Of a stretch of 64,000 nucleotides of DNA, positions 1-8,806 are shown piece by piece. The position numbers and the translations under genes were made by a program. Every line of letters begins with the position of its first letter. Within the stretch, counting starts at the first letter, position 1. Source of the stretch: JAUVXJ01 sp034411995 (lineage in GTDB: Bacteria; Chloroflexota; Anaerolineae; UBA7937; B3-Chlor). The stretch covers positions 134,138-198,137 of the forward strand of contig DAOUME010000011.1 of assembly GCA_034411995.1 (NCBI GenBank), written 5' to 3'. A model generated the notes under the pieces. The model made no database searches. It was given only the letters and a program-made list of their open reading frames with translations, and was not told where the DNA came from.

Positions 1-8
1 CCAGTCGA

Positions 9-2321
9 TCACTCCATAGCCAGGGGCAGGTACTCGCGATTGCCCGGTGAGGTGATCGTCCACTCCCCAAGTGGACACAGATCATCCCGGACGCGATTGC
101 CCTCGTCATCGAAGACGGCCAGCCGTTGCATGGTCTCCAGCAGGTACATGCCGGCGAGCACCCGGTAGTGCCCCGGGGGCAGATCGCTGGGGAAGCGTAT
201 GTGGTGCCGGTCTGAGACGGTCTCGCTCTCTCGCCAATATGAGGTGGGGTAGGAGCCGCCTCGGGGGTACCTGTCGCTCTGCGCCACGATGTGTCCTTCC
301 CCGTCAACGATGTGGACGAAGACGGTGTAATCCTCCGTCATCTCAGTCCGGGCTTGCCAGTACAGGTCTATGTATCCGCCTCCAGTGGCCAACAGGCGGC
401 CGTCGACATCGTATCCCAATAGCGATACCTGCTCCCCTAGCTCGTAGTGCACGGGGTTCTGTATGGAGTACGAGGGTGGCAAGGCGGGGTCCACGGCGAA
501 ACGGGCGAGAGTGGCCGTGTGACCAAGCTGCGTGCCTTCGGAGTCGACCAGAGGCAGATAGACCAGATCAGGATAGGTATAGAGTGCGATGGTGAAACGC
601 GCCAGGCCTGGCGCCGGGAACCGGGGACCCACACGGACAGTATAGGCATCCTTGATGATCTGACCCTCTTTCCAGAAGGAGGTGGGGTAGTTGCCGTGGC
701 CCGGATACGCGGCTACCTGACCGTACATCCTCTCATCGGGGCCGAGCCAGCCGAAACTGACTGTGTAGTTCGCCTCCATGTCGGCCAGGGCGCGCCAGTA
801 GAGGGTGACGGGTACGAACTGGCCGGCAGTCAGTCTCTCCGCTCCCACTTCATAGGCCACCAGTTCGATCTGGTCGTCGAACCTGAGGCCGACGTGGTTG
901 GCGACGAGAGCCGCTTCGTCCGTGGTGAGGATGGGAGGTCGAGCGTAGACCGGGCGGATGTAGAGCAGAGGTGAGATGACACCCAGGAAGAGCATCGCCA
1001 ATCCTGAGAGCAAGATGGGGATACGGCGCCAGCGGCCGGGACTGAGCTGAACCACGCCCAGGGAGAGCAAGACACTGATGCCGGAGATGGCAGGGAGGGC
1101 GTACCTGCCTCGCAGGACGGGATCGCTGATGATCAGAGTGCGATAGATGGCCAGAGAGCAGAAGAGCAAGACGGCCAGGAGAACCTGCGAGACGGCGGCC
1201 TTGGAAGAGCGGCTGGCCTTGCCCAGAAAGAAGAGCACGAGGCCCGAGATCGCCGCCAGGCAGAGGATGCCTAACGCCTGGTATACCCAGTCTGCGGCGC
1301 TGACATTGCCCCACCCGAACGAGGCCCAGAACGAAGTATAGAAGTATCGCAACCCGTCCGGGAGCACGCTCCAATCCATGCGGCTCAAGGATGCCCCCGG
1401 GTCTCTGATGTCGCTGAGAAACTGTGCCAGAAGCTCAGCGGAACGCGTGGTGGGCGTTCCATACAAGGCCAGGCTGCGCAAGAACCACCAGCTAGAGACC
1501 AGGCCCGCGCCGAGGAGCAGGAGGACGACTCCTCCCAGGGCTACGAGCAACGACCTCCGGTGGCGCAGCAACCTCACCGTACCCACACCGACGCAGGTGA
1601 GGACCAGCGGGAGCAGGGCCAAGGCGTTGTACTTGGACAACAGTGCCAGTCCGGTGCAGAGGCCAAGGGCCAGCAGATCCCTGAGCGCGGGACTGCGGAC
1701 GACGACTCTGACCGAGAACAGGAGGGTGAGAGCAGAGAAGAGAGTGACCATGATGTCGTTGTTGATCACGCTGCTCATGAACAAGAAGGTGGGGCAGAAA
1801 GCGTTCAACGCCATGGCACCCAGGGCGATCTCTCGTTGGTCGGGGAACAGCAGTCGAGCCAACCAGTAGGTCACGAAGACGACCAGGGTCCCGATGAGAA
1901 CGGACACCAGCCTGGCTGTGTGGACCGCGAGTGGAGTCCCGTGGTAGGGAAAGGCCTCTGCATCTGAGTGGAGAAAGCGGTTGGCACCGCCTTCCATGAT
2001 CCCGGTAGGTGCGAAGGGGTTTTCGACCGGCTCGAACTGGTCGCTCGTGTCCACCCAGGAGGTCAACAAGGCGGTCACCGCATAGAAGAGAGGCGGGTGA
2101 CTCATTTCGTCCAGGGAGGAGATGGTGTCCTCCTGGCTGGGGAGGGAAAGGTTGGTGACCAGGAATCTGACGTGATGGTAGTGCCCCAATTCGTCGGGGC
2201 CTTCAAAGATGGGCGTAACCAGGCTGTACAGGATACCCAACACGAGCTGGGCTGATAGGATGGCGGCTACCAGCCAACGCCATTCGTCACCTATCCAAGA
2301 GAGGGCTCGGGAGGCTTTCAT
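9..2321 (-). CDS. Multi-pass membrane protein, GT-C glycosyltransferase-like
   Basis: About 770 residues. After a cytoplasmic N-terminus come roughly ten hydrophobic segments, and the last ~300 residues are soluble. An acidic motif (EGPDELGHYHH) lies in the first external loop and SHPPLFY follows it. This arrangement is typical of GT-C fold, lipid-carrier-dependent glycosyltransferases and related DUF2142-like proteins. The C-terminal half holds two similar beta-rich segments (around VPVTLYWRAL and IDLYWQARTE), which look like duplicated carbohydrate-binding or Ig-like modules on the outer face. It lies 126 bp downstream of a Wzz-like gene on the same strand, so a role in surface polysaccharide or lipid glycosylation is inferred. 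An ATG at 2321 was chosen; a TTG at 2339 in the same frame is possible, and neither has a clear ribosome site. The substrate is unknown. Confidence 0.72.
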   Translation of the reverse strand: MKASRALSWIGDEWRWLVAAILSAQLVLGILYSLVTPIFEGPDELGHYHHVRFLVTNLSLPSQEDTISSLDEMSHPPLFYAVTALLTSWVDTSDQFEPVENPFAPTGIMEGGANRFLHSDAEAFPYHGTPLAVHTARLVSVLIGTLVVFVTYWLARLLFPDQREIALGAMALNAFCPTFLFMSSVINNDIMVTLFSALTLLFSVRVVVRSPALRDLLALGLCTGLALLSKYNALALLPLVLTCVGVGTVRLLRHRRSLLVALGGVVLLLLGAGLVSSWWFLRSLALYGTPTTRSAELLAQFLSDIRDPGASLSRMDWSVLPDGLRYFYTSFWASFGWGNVSAADWVYQALGILCLAAISGLVLFFLGKASRSSKAAVSQVLLAVLLFCSLAIYRTLIISDPVLRGRYALPAISGISVLLSLGVVQLSPGRWRRIPILLSGLAMLFLGVISPLLYIRPVYARPPILTTDEAALVANHVGLRFDDQIELVAYEVGAERLTAGQFVPVTLYWRALADMEANYTVSFGWLGPDERMYGQVAAYPGHGNYPTSFWKEGQIIKDAYTVRVGPRFPAPGLARFTIALYTYPDLVYLPLVDSEGTQLGHTATLARFAVDPALPPSYSIQNPVHYELGEQVSLLGYDVDGRLLATGGGYIDLYWQARTEMTEDYTVFVHIVDGEGHIVAQSDRYPRGGSYPTSYWRESETVSDRHHIRFPSDLPPGHYRVLAGMYLLETMQRLAVFDDEGNRVRDDLCPLGEWTITSPGNREYLPLAME

Positions 2322-2447
2322 CTGATCCAGAAGGCGCAACGCGTGGCGACCCCACGGACGGCGAGCCTTGCCGCAGGGATGGCCGCCGGACGGTACAAAA
2401 CGTGGGCGGAGGACAACGCGGCGGTCGAACAGTTGCCGGGTGCATGT

Positions 2448-3611
2448 TCAGAGTCTCTTGCGGACGGTCTGAACGTATTCCACCGCGAAGGCAGCCGCGA
2501 CTCCTGCGGCCAACCCCAACGCCGCGCCCAGGATAGCGTTGAGCTTGGGAGCAGGCCCCAGCAGTCTCGCCCTGGATGCTCTGCTCAGTATCTGGGTATT
2601 GGTCTGGAAGAATTCGCTCTCCTGTAGCTCAGCTCTGATCGCTTCGTAGGCGATGGAGGCCACATTGCGCGCACGCACCAGGCGCTCCAGCTCCAGTTGA
2701 TCCAGGGCCAGTTGCTCCTGTAGTGCTCCCACCTGGGCGTCCAACTGGTCGACCACACCGGAGATGACCTCTTCCTCGTTCTCCAGCAACTCGATCACCC
2801 CATCCAGGGTTTCCTGCTCCTGGAGGAGCTCGACGAAGAGGTGGCCCCTGGCAGAGATGACCTGAGTGTCGACGAGTTGCAGGGGCAAATCGTCGATGCT
2901 GCCACCAGAATCTCGCGCCAAGCGTGCACTCTCCAGGAGCAGCCTCAGGTTGTCCAGTGCCTGCTCGTGTTCGGCCAGCAGCTCCATCTTCTTTTGCAGT
3001 CGTGCACCGTCCATGCCCAGAACAGCGAAGGTGTAATCAGCCTCTGGCGGCTGAACGGACCCATATCCCGGCCCCTTCTCCTGCCTGAACGCGTTCAACT
3101 CCTCCTCAGCGGACTCCAGTTCCTGTTTGACCGCTTCGAACTGGGTACTCCAGCCGGCCTGGGTGCCTTTCGCCTCTCCTACGTACTGTTCTGCCCAGGT
3201 GTTGGCGATGAGGACCGCCTTCTCCTGGTCAGAGGCCTGGGCGCTGATGCGGAACAGCATGGGATTGTCACTATCTTCACGCACCGTCACCTTCGACATG
3301 AGAACGCCTGGCTTCTTCTCCTTCACGGACAGGCTTGGCCCGATGGCGTCGATGACGCGACTCTCCACAGCTTCGGTTCGGGCCAGGGCTGGGTAGAGCT
3401 TGAGCACGGTGCGGTCCATGCCCCCGAGCCGAGGAACAGTGTAGAGCTCGTGGGTTTGCTCCATAAGGGTGACGGTGGCTTCGTATGTAGGCTCCTTGAT
3501 GAAACTAACCACTACTGCTGCCACAGTGGCCACCACGAAGACCAAGGCCACGGCCTTCCATTGTCTCAACACTACGTCCAGGTAGTATCTGATATCCAGC
3601 TCTAGTTCCAT
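2448..3611 (-). CDS. Wzz/chain-length determinant-like polysaccharide protein
   Basis: A 387-residue protein with an N-terminal membrane segment (about residues 17-37), a long external region rich in heptad-like helices (about 170-340), and a second membrane segment close to the C-terminus (about 357-380). This is the classic Wzz/polysaccharide co-polymerase topology, in which two membrane helices flank a coiled-coil periplasmic or external domain that sets polymer length. No cytoplasmic BY-kinase domain is fused and none is next to it. The GT-C-like protein follows in the same direction, so the two probably form a surface-glycan operon. A consensus -10 lies about 76 bp upstream of the start. 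Confidence 0.75.
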   Translation of the reverse strand: MELELDIRYYLDVVLRQWKAVALVFVVATVAAVVVSFIKEPTYEATVTLMEQTHELYTVPRLGGMDRTVLKLYPALARTEAVESRVIDAIGPSLSVKEKKPGVLMSKVTVREDSDNPMLFRISAQASDQEKAVLIANTWAEQYVGEAKGTQAGWSTQFEAVKQELESAEEELNAFRQEKGPGYGSVQPPEADYTFAVLGMDGARLQKKMELLAEHEQALDNLRLLLESARLARDSGGSIDDLPLQLVDTQVISARGHLFVELLQEQETLDGVIELLENEEEVISGVVDQLDAQVGALQEQLALDQLELERLVRARNVASIAYEAIRAELQESEFFQTNTQILSRASRARLLGPAPKLNAILGAALGLAAGVAAAFAVEYVQTVRKRL

Positions 3612-3686
3612 GGCTATCGCATCTCCAAAGAGTCTCCGCGAGGTCGCTGCGGTGCGCCGTCCATCCCAGCACTCGTTCTTGCATCC

Positions 3687-3715
3687 ATTATAAGCGTTTT
3701 GACTGTAAACGACCA
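3687..3715 (-). promoter_or_regulatory. Probable promoter of the Wzz-like gene
   Basis: On the minus strand a perfect TATAAT (3687-3692) lies about 76 bp upstream of the Wzz-like start. The -35 at 17 bp spacing (TGGTCG) is weak, so the assignment rests mainly on the -10. Confidence 0.5.
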
Positions 3716-4068
3716 GTTTCCTCCACGCTGGATAGACGCAAGGCTGGTACCTGGACCTTCACGACAGCAGGCGCCGCCTGGGTGGTTTTCCTCTGGATGT
3801 CGCCCGCTCACAGGGTGCGGACGGCCTTGCAGCGGCTGGTCTTGCCGGGGACGGCCTTTGTCGGGCCGACGGACAGACGCCTCCCAACCCGCGTGACTAG
3901 ATTGAGGCCGGAACAAACCCGGAGGGTTGGTCTGTCACCAGGGGAAGGCTTCTGCAGGGTAGAGGGCATCGAGCATCGGCACAGAGGCAGGGTGGCCGAG
4001 CGAATATGCAGGGGCTATAATCGACGACGAGTGTGCAAGGGGGACGAGAGCCGCTCTGTCCCAAGCTG
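3716..4068. other. Divergent intergenic region without a recognised gene
   Basis: This stretch separates the minus-strand Wzz-like operon from the plus-strand LysM gene. Short open frames exist on both strands but none has a ribosome site, a known motif or plausible composition. Apart from the flanking promoters no structure was recognised. Confidence 0.6.
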
Positions 4069-4098
4069 TTGACCTTGCTGGTCCGGCTGCGGTATAAT
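4069..4098 (+). promoter_or_regulatory. Promoter of the LysM-protein gene
   Basis: TTGACC (4069-4074), an 18 bp spacer and TATAAT (4093-4098). Transcription would start near 4105, about 23 bases before the chosen ATG. Confidence 0.8.
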
Positions 4099-4127
4099 TG
4101 TTGGGAGAAGGTGCAGGGAGAGTCGAG

Positions 4128-4754
4128 ATGAACTCAACCAGCCGCTGGGGAGCGATTGGCAGGGGTGTCAGAAGTAGAGGGCGCGAGATTGCCCTGGTCG
4201 TTGTCTTGCTCTTGATCAACTACCTGATCTTCAGTCGCCTGGTGCTGATGGTCTCCGGAGATCGCCGGGCGACTCCAACACCTACCAGGACCCCCAAGCC
4301 GACCTTCACCCCGCTTGCGGTCATCGTGGACACGCCCACTTTGGCTCCGGAACCCACTCCCACCGAGGAGCCCTCGCCTGCTGCCTCGCCCACGATGCGC
4401 ACGCACGTCGTAGAGAGCGGCGAGACATTGAGCGAGATTGCGCGCACGTATGGCACGACGGTGGACGCCATCGTGGAGGAGAATGACCTGGGCAGCGCCG
4501 ATGCGCTGATACGAGAAGGGCAGGAATTGCTGATCCCATCCTCTGCGGCTCCGCTTCCCACGTCAGAAGGCACAGCCGTGGCGTCATCCTCGCCATCGTC
4601 CACCGTGGGTCAGAAGATTCACGTTGTCCAGGAGGGCGAGACCCTGAGTGAGATAGCCCGCATGTACGGTGTCACCACCGAAGAACTCGCGCAGACCAAC
4701 GGTCTGGACAATCCGAACGCCATACGCGTGGGGCAGGCACTGGTGATCCCGTAG
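4128..4754 (+). CDS. Membrane-anchored protein with two LysM domains
   Basis: A 208-residue protein. A basic N-terminus (about 1-19) precedes one membrane helix (about 20-42), then a Thr/Pro-rich linker (about 48-90). Two LysM modules follow (about 93-137 and 164-208), both carrying the GETLSEIA core, separated by a Ser/Thr/Pro-rich spacer. LysM domains bind GlcNAc-containing glycans such as peptidoglycan, so this protein probably tethers the membrane to the wall or surface glycan. The ATG at 4128 is preceded by GGGAG at 4116-4120. An upstream TTG in frame overlaps the promoter -10 and is unlikely. No catalytic domain is attached. It is the first of several nearby genes with the same anchor-plus-linker plan. 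Confidence 0.85.
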   Translation: MNSTSRWGAIGRGVRSRGREIALVVVLLLINYLIFSRLVLMVSGDRRATPTPTRTPKPTFTPLAVIVDTPTLAPEPTPTEEPSPAASPTMRTHVVESGETLSEIARTYGTTVDAIVEENDLGSADALIREGQELLIPSSAAPLPTSEGTAVASSSPSSTVGQKIHVVQEGETLSEIARMYGVTTEELAQTNGLDNPNAIRVGQALVIP

Positions 4755-4799
4755 CCAGGCGGCGGTAACGGGGCCGCCAGGTTGAGAAAGGGGTGAGGG

Positions 4800-5558
4800 A
4801 TGAAGCTGAGATACGTGCTCATCTTGGGGATTCTCGTGTTCCTCAACGGGTTCGTCTTCACCGTGCTGCTGCTGATGCTCTCACGAGAGACGGCCCGTCC
4901 GGCGGCCACGCCGACGATGTTGGCTACCGCCGGCCCCACCTTTCAGCCCACCTTCACCTCTACTCCTCTCAGCCCCTCGCCCACACCTACCCCGGAGCCC
5001 ACGGCCACCACTGTGGCTGAGGAGATTGCCACCAGTACGCTGGTGGTACCGCCAGCTACGGCCACCCATACCAGCACCACGGTCCCGCCGACGGAGACCG
5101 CGGCGCCAGCTACACCGACGAATACCCCTGGCCTACCTACAGCGACCAGTGAGCCACCCACTGTGACCGCGACCTCGCAGCCCACCGCTACTCCGACTAC
5201 TCCAGCGGCCTACGATTTCAGGTACGCAGGCGGGATGCAGAGCTCCCCCAACTGTGGGACGGTGTACATGAAGGGGAAGATCACGGGAGTAGGAGGTGAG
5301 GGGGTGAATGGGAGGACCGTCCGGCTGAGGTTTGCGGGCAACGTGGCCTATCGGGTCAGTGGGGAGGGCGAGAACCCAGGAGAGTGGGGCTTTTCTCCCC
5401 TGGCCCAGGACAACTATCACCTGCCATTCACGTTTCTCATCGACGTCGTAGAGAGTCAAGCGAACCCCGTGCCACAGTCAGATACTGTGGAAATCCCGTT
5501 CACCGACTGTGCCACGGCGGGCCAGTTCACCAACATCATCTTCGAATACGCTAAATAG
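4800..5558 (+). CDS. Membrane-anchored Thr/Pro-linker protein with a small external domain
   Basis: A 252-residue protein with an N-terminal membrane helix (about 5-28), a very Thr/Pro-rich linker (about 30-137) and a C-terminal globular domain (about 138-252). The domain is predicted from composition to be beta-rich and Ig-like, with two cysteines (in SSPNCG and FTDCAT) that could form a disulphide. It follows the LysM gene by 45 bp and probably shares its transcript. The C-terminal domain resembles in general style the external domain of the four-cNMP protein at 22972. No enzymatic motif is seen; a surface or wall-binding role is inferred. Confidence 0.65.
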   Translation: MKLRYVLILGILVFLNGFVFTVLLLMLSRETARPAATPTMLATAGPTFQPTFTSTPLSPSPTPTPEPTATTVAEEIATSTLVVPPATATHTSTTVPPTETAAPATPTNTPGLPTATSEPPTVTATSQPTATPTTPAAYDFRYAGGMQSSPNCGTVYMKGKITGVGGEGVNGRTVRLRFAGNVAYRVSGEGENPGEWGFSPLAQDNYHLPFTFLIDVVESQANPVPQSDTVEIPFTDCATAGQFTNIIFEYAK

Positions 5559-5623
5559 TGGGGCGGACTGGCGACCGGACTAAAGCCCCAGGATTTGAGA
5601 CTGCCCAGGGCCCGACGCCGTGG

Positions 5624-6634
5624 TCAGTTGACCATGGGGATGCTCCGCCCACAAGCCGGGCAGGAGGAGTCGCTGAGCCTGTTCTTCAGGACGGTTAGAC
5701 CCCGTCTCTCCACGAGTAGCTCACCACAACCAGGGCAGTAGGTGTTCTCCAGACGGTGACCTGACACGTTCCCCAGGTAGACGAAGTCTAGACCCTCCTC
5801 TTGGCCTATCTGCCAGCCGCTTTCCAGAGCGCTGAGCGGGGTCGGCGGCGCGTGAAAGCGATAGGCTGGATAGTAGGCGGTGAGGTGCCACGGCGTCTCG
5901 GTCCCCAGTTCATCGTGGATCCTCCTGGCAATACCCCTCAGCACACCCTCTGTGTGGTTGACGCTGGGGATGACCAGGGTCGTGACCTCCAGGTGCACCC
6001 CGTGCTGCCTGGCCCGGCGACAGTTGCGCCAGACTTTCTCTATCTCGACCCCTTTGCAGTGCTTCCTGACCGCTGCTTCATCTCCTTTGACGTCGACATT
6101 CATGGCGTCTAACCCGGCGGCGACGAGCAGATCCAGAGCCTGTGTGGTCATATAGCCGTTGGTGACGTACGTGTTGTAGAGGCCTGCGTCCGTGGCCAGC
6201 CGGAACACGTCCAGTGACCATTCCAGCGAGAGGGTGGGTTCGTTGAAGCTGATAGACGTGCCCTGGCAGTGCCAGGCGATAGCCGTGTCCACGAACTCGC
6301 GGGGCGACAGAAGGCGACCTTCGCCGGGTGGTGACTTGCTGATGTCCCAGTTCTGACACCAGGGGCATCCGAAGTTGCATCCCCAGCTTCCGGCGGTGAG
6401 GGCCACGCTGCCGGGGTGGAAGTGGTGGAATGGTTTCTTCTCGATAGGGTTGGCGGAAAGGGAAGACACGTTGCCGTAGGTGAGGGTCACGATTCTGCCG
6501 TCGACGTTGGTCCGGGTGCGACACCAGCCCATGGAGCCCGGGCGGAGAACGCAGCGCCGCTCGCAGGTCAGGCAGCGCACCCTGTCGTTTGCCTTCTCTT
6601 GCAGGAGGGCCTCACGGACGGATATCTCGCTCAT
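5624..6634 (-). CDS. amrS: AmmeMemoRadiSam-type radical SAM enzyme (PflA-like)
   Basis: A 336-residue protein related to pyruvate-formate-lyase activating enzymes. The radical SAM cluster motif CxxxCxxC is at C86, C90 and C93 (CNFGCPWCQNW). N-terminal cysteines (CLTCERRC, then GWC) and a C-terminal CxxC...CxxC zinc-ribbon-like segment match the AmmeMemoRadiSam radical SAM family, whose function is still poorly defined. The usual partners (AMMECR1-like and Memo-like proteins) are not in this window. The start codon overlaps the stop of the upstream gene (ATGA at 6631-6634), implying translational coupling. Confidence 0.85.
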   Translation of the reverse strand: MSEISVREALLQEKANDRVRCLTCERRCVLRPGSMGWCRTRTNVDGRIVTLTYGNVSSLSANPIEKKPFHHFHPGSVALTAGSWGCNFGCPWCQNWDISKSPPGEGRLLSPREFVDTAIAWHCQGTSISFNEPTLSLEWSLDVFRLATDAGLYNTYVTNGYMTTQALDLLVAAGLDAMNVDVKGDEAAVRKHCKGVEIEKVWRNCRRARQHGVHLEVTTLVIPSVNHTEGVLRGIARRIHDELGTETPWHLTAYYPAYRFHAPPTPLSALESGWQIGQEEGLDFVYLGNVSGHRLENTYCPGCGELLVERRGLTVLKNRLSDSSCPACGRSIPMVN

Positions 6635-7293
6635 GATTGGAGGCGTGTTCGAGCAGGTCTACTGTGACCGGCAGGCCACATCCAGTGTACGCTGGCAAGA
6701 GCCATGGACTGGTCGAGGCGCTGCCGCGAGGAGCCCAGGAAGGCGACCATTCCAGGCATCTCGTAACCCCAGCAGGGGTTGATCGGTGCATCGTACACTC
6801 CCCTCTCCGGACCAGAAGGCTGTGACCGGTGGCGGACGGACGGAGCACCTATCCCCGTGGCAGGAAGAGTCAGGAATGCCTCCGCGGTGATGGTGACGGT
6901 GGGGGTGAGGACCGGAGTTGGTGTGACGGTGGCAGAGATAACCACGGTGGTGGTCACCCCCTCGGTGTCGGTGATGACCACGGTGACGTTGACGCTCTCC
7001 GGAGTGGGCGTGAACGTTGGTATCGGCCGCTGCGTAGGCGTGGGAGGAAGCGTGGCCGTGGGGGTCGTGCTGGTCTCTGGCCACGCCATGCTGGTCGGGA
7101 CGAGAGTCGGGGTGCCGGTAGCAGTGGGCGAACTCTCCAGGGCCACCTCGGGCACCAGATGTGATCGCACCACCAGGCTGCCGATGCCCAGGCAATACAG
7201 AAGGGTGGCCACCGCAGTTACGACGGTGAGCAGGCTGTACAGCCTCTTCTGAGGCACAGTGAGTTGGGCGTATCGTCGGAAGAGATGCCTCAT
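6631..7293 (-). CDS. Membrane-anchored Thr/Pro-linker protein with an LPATG motif
   Basis: A 220-residue protein with a short basic N-terminus, one membrane helix (about 20-45) and a Thr/Pro-rich external linker (about 55-140). The C-terminal ~80 residues begin with LPATG. That motif resembles a sortase recognition site, but no hydrophobic segment or basic tail follows, so it is not a standard sortase substrate. The C-terminal stretch has poor composition and may be frame-disturbed or rapidly evolving. Its stop overlaps the radical SAM start by 4 bases. Function unknown. Confidence 0.55.
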   Translation of the reverse strand: MRHLFRRYAQLTVPQKRLYSLLTVVTAVATLLYCLGIGSLVVRSHLVPEVALESSPTATGTPTLVPTSMAWPETSTTPTATLPPTPTQRPIPTFTPTPESVNVTVVITDTEGVTTTVVISATVTPTPVLTPTVTITAEAFLTLPATGIGAPSVRHRSQPSGPERGVYDAPINPCWGYEMPGMVAFLGSSRQRLDQSMALASVHWMWPAGHSRPARTRLQS

Positions 7294-7352
7294 GCTGATA
7301 TGCCGCCATTATTGGTCGTGATCGAAAACACTCGCTCCCGCGACCTCCGTTT

Positions 7353-7805
7353 CTAGTCCGTCTCTACGGGAGAGGCGGTGCCGGTGGCAGTGGGAGTGTC
7401 GGTCTGGGTGGCCGTGGCGGTCGCCGTCTCCGTGGGTGTGTCTGTGGGCGTCGTGGTAGGCGTGTCGGTCGGTGTGCTGGTTGCTGTATGCGTGGCTGTT
7501 GGCGTGAGGGTGGCGGTCTCAGTCGGTGTGTCGGTGGGTGTGGCGGTGGCGGTCTCGGTAGGAGTTGCCGTGCCCGTGGCGGTCGATGTGGAGCTGGGGG
7601 TCGCGGTGTGGGTAGGCGCGTGCGTCGCCGTGGACGTTGGAGTGTACGTGGCCGTCTCGGTGGGCGTGGGGGTGAACCGCGGTGGGGCCATAGCCAGCGC
7701 GATGAAGCCCAACACGTAGCAGGGCACGGTCATGCACATGATCGTGAAGAGCAGACCATAGGTCACCTTCTTCCGCTCAGGAAGGTTGCCGTACCACTCG
7801 CTCAC
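7353..7805 (-). CDS. Small membrane protein with a long Thr/Pro repeat tail
   Basis: A 150-residue protein: about 20 polar residues, a hydrophobic segment (about 18-41) and then ~105 residues built almost only of Thr, Pro, Ala, Ser and acidic residues in short units such as TPTETAT and TPTDTP. No globular domain follows, so the product appears to be a membrane-anchored, probably glycosylated stalk. It shares the N-terminal plan of the preceding and following anchored proteins. The opposite strand also has an open frame through the repeats, but it only encodes Val/Gly repeats. Confidence 0.6.
   Translation of the reverse strand: MSEWYGNLPERKKVTYGLLFTIMCMTVPCYVLGFIALAMAPPRFTPTPTETATYTPTSTATHAPTHTATPSSTSTATGTATPTETATATPTDTPTETATLTPTATHTATSTPTDTPTTTPTDTPTETATATATQTDTPTATGTASPVETD
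7378..7680. repeat. Degenerate short tandem repeats encoding the Thr/Pro tail
   Basis: Imperfect repeats of 6, 12 and 18 bases (variants of GTGTCGGTGGGTGTG on the plus strand) make up the repetitive part of the gene. Length variation between strains would be expected. Confidence 0.7.
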
Positions 7806-8038
7806 TCTGCGCTCGAGACCTCTGTGACAGAAACGGCGTGCATCGCCAATGCCCGGATCGGGACCTCGCGTTCCAAAATCGGGCTCTCAATCGAATCGCC
7901 TGTGGGCGCTGAGCGTCCGCGGCGTGCCGGGAATCTGGATGCAAAATACGGTAGCGCAAGTCGCCGCCTGGCGCTACTGCTCCGACCCGGGCCGAGCGTT
8001 ATCCGTGGCAGGGAATAATCGGCCCAGGGACCAGACCA

Positions 8039-8800
8039 TCAAGCGAGGGCGATACAATCCCGCACCAGGTGGTTGAGCCTGGCGAAGTCCTCGTGGTAGT
8101 AGATGTCGGTATTGCGGGGGCGCGGCAGGTCCACCTCCATGGTGGCTCGAAGGTGGCCGGGACGCGAGCTCATGACCAGCACTCTGTCGGCCAGGAAGAT
8201 CGCCTCCTGGATAGTATGAGTCACCATGACGATGGTTTTACGCGTGGCCCGCCAGATGCGCAGCAACTCCACATTCATCTGGTTGCGGGTGATGGCGTCG
8301 AGAGCCCCGAAGGGCTCGTCCATGAGCAGGATAGATGGCTCGTGCACCAACGCCCTGGCTATGGCCACCCGCTGTTGCATGCCGCCCGACAACTCGTAAG
8401 GATATAGGTTCTCGAAGCCCATCAACCCCACCAGGGCCAGCAACTCCATAGCCCGCTCGCGATGCCTGTTTCCGTCCGTGTCCTGCACCTCGAGGGGCAG
8501 GGTTACGTTCTTGACGACTGTTCGCCACGGCATCAACGTCGGGTCCTGGAAGACGAACCCGATCTCACGGCGAGGCTGGGTCAGGACCTGTCCATCGATA
8601 CGCACCACCCCTGCATCCGGCAGCAGCAAGCCGCCCAGGATGCGCAGGAGGGTGGTCTTCCCACAGCCGGAGGGACCCACGATGCTCACGAACTCCCGGT
8701 CTGAGATGGCCAAGGAGACATCTCTGAGCGCCCTCACCTCCCCTTCTCTACTGGGAAAGGTCTTGTATATGCCTTCGGCGACCAGAATGGGTTGCTTCAC
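8039..8800 (-). CDS. ABC transporter ATP-binding protein, probable riboflavin importer
   Basis: A 253-residue ABC ATPase of the nitrate/sulfonate/taurine (SsuB/TauB/ThiZ) type. Walker A is GPSGCGKTT (about 40-48), the signature is LSGGMQQR, and Walker B is ILLMDEPFGALD, followed by a conserved His in the H-loop (VTHT). It energises import with the adjacent permease and binding protein. It starts with GTG at 8800, only 6 bases after the binding-protein stop, as last gene of a permease - binding protein - ATPase operon. The operon sits behind an FMN riboswitch, which points to riboflavin or a precursor as cargo rather than a sulfonate. Confidence 0.85.
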   Translation of the reverse strand: MKQPILVAEGIYKTFPSREGEVRALRDVSLAISDREFVSIVGPSGCGKTTLLRILGGLLLPDAGVVRIDGQVLTQPRREIGFVFQDPTLMPWRTVVKNVTLPLEVQDTDGNRHRERAMELLALVGLMGFENLYPYELSGGMQQRVAIARALVHEPSILLMDEPFGALDAITRNQMNVELLRIWRATRKTIVMVTHTIQEAIFLADRVLVMSSRPGHLRATMEVDLPRPRNTDIYYHEDFARLNHLVRDCIALA

Positions 8801-8806
8801 GATCTT

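Noticed and set aside
7378..7680. Possible CRISPR or minisatellite array
   Set aside because: Units are short, degenerate and coding for Thr/Pro; there are no spacers or cas genes.
7378..7719. Val/Gly-repeat plus-strand frame
   Set aside because: It is only the complement of the Thr/Pro repeat; the minus strand has a membrane anchor and fits neighbouring genes.
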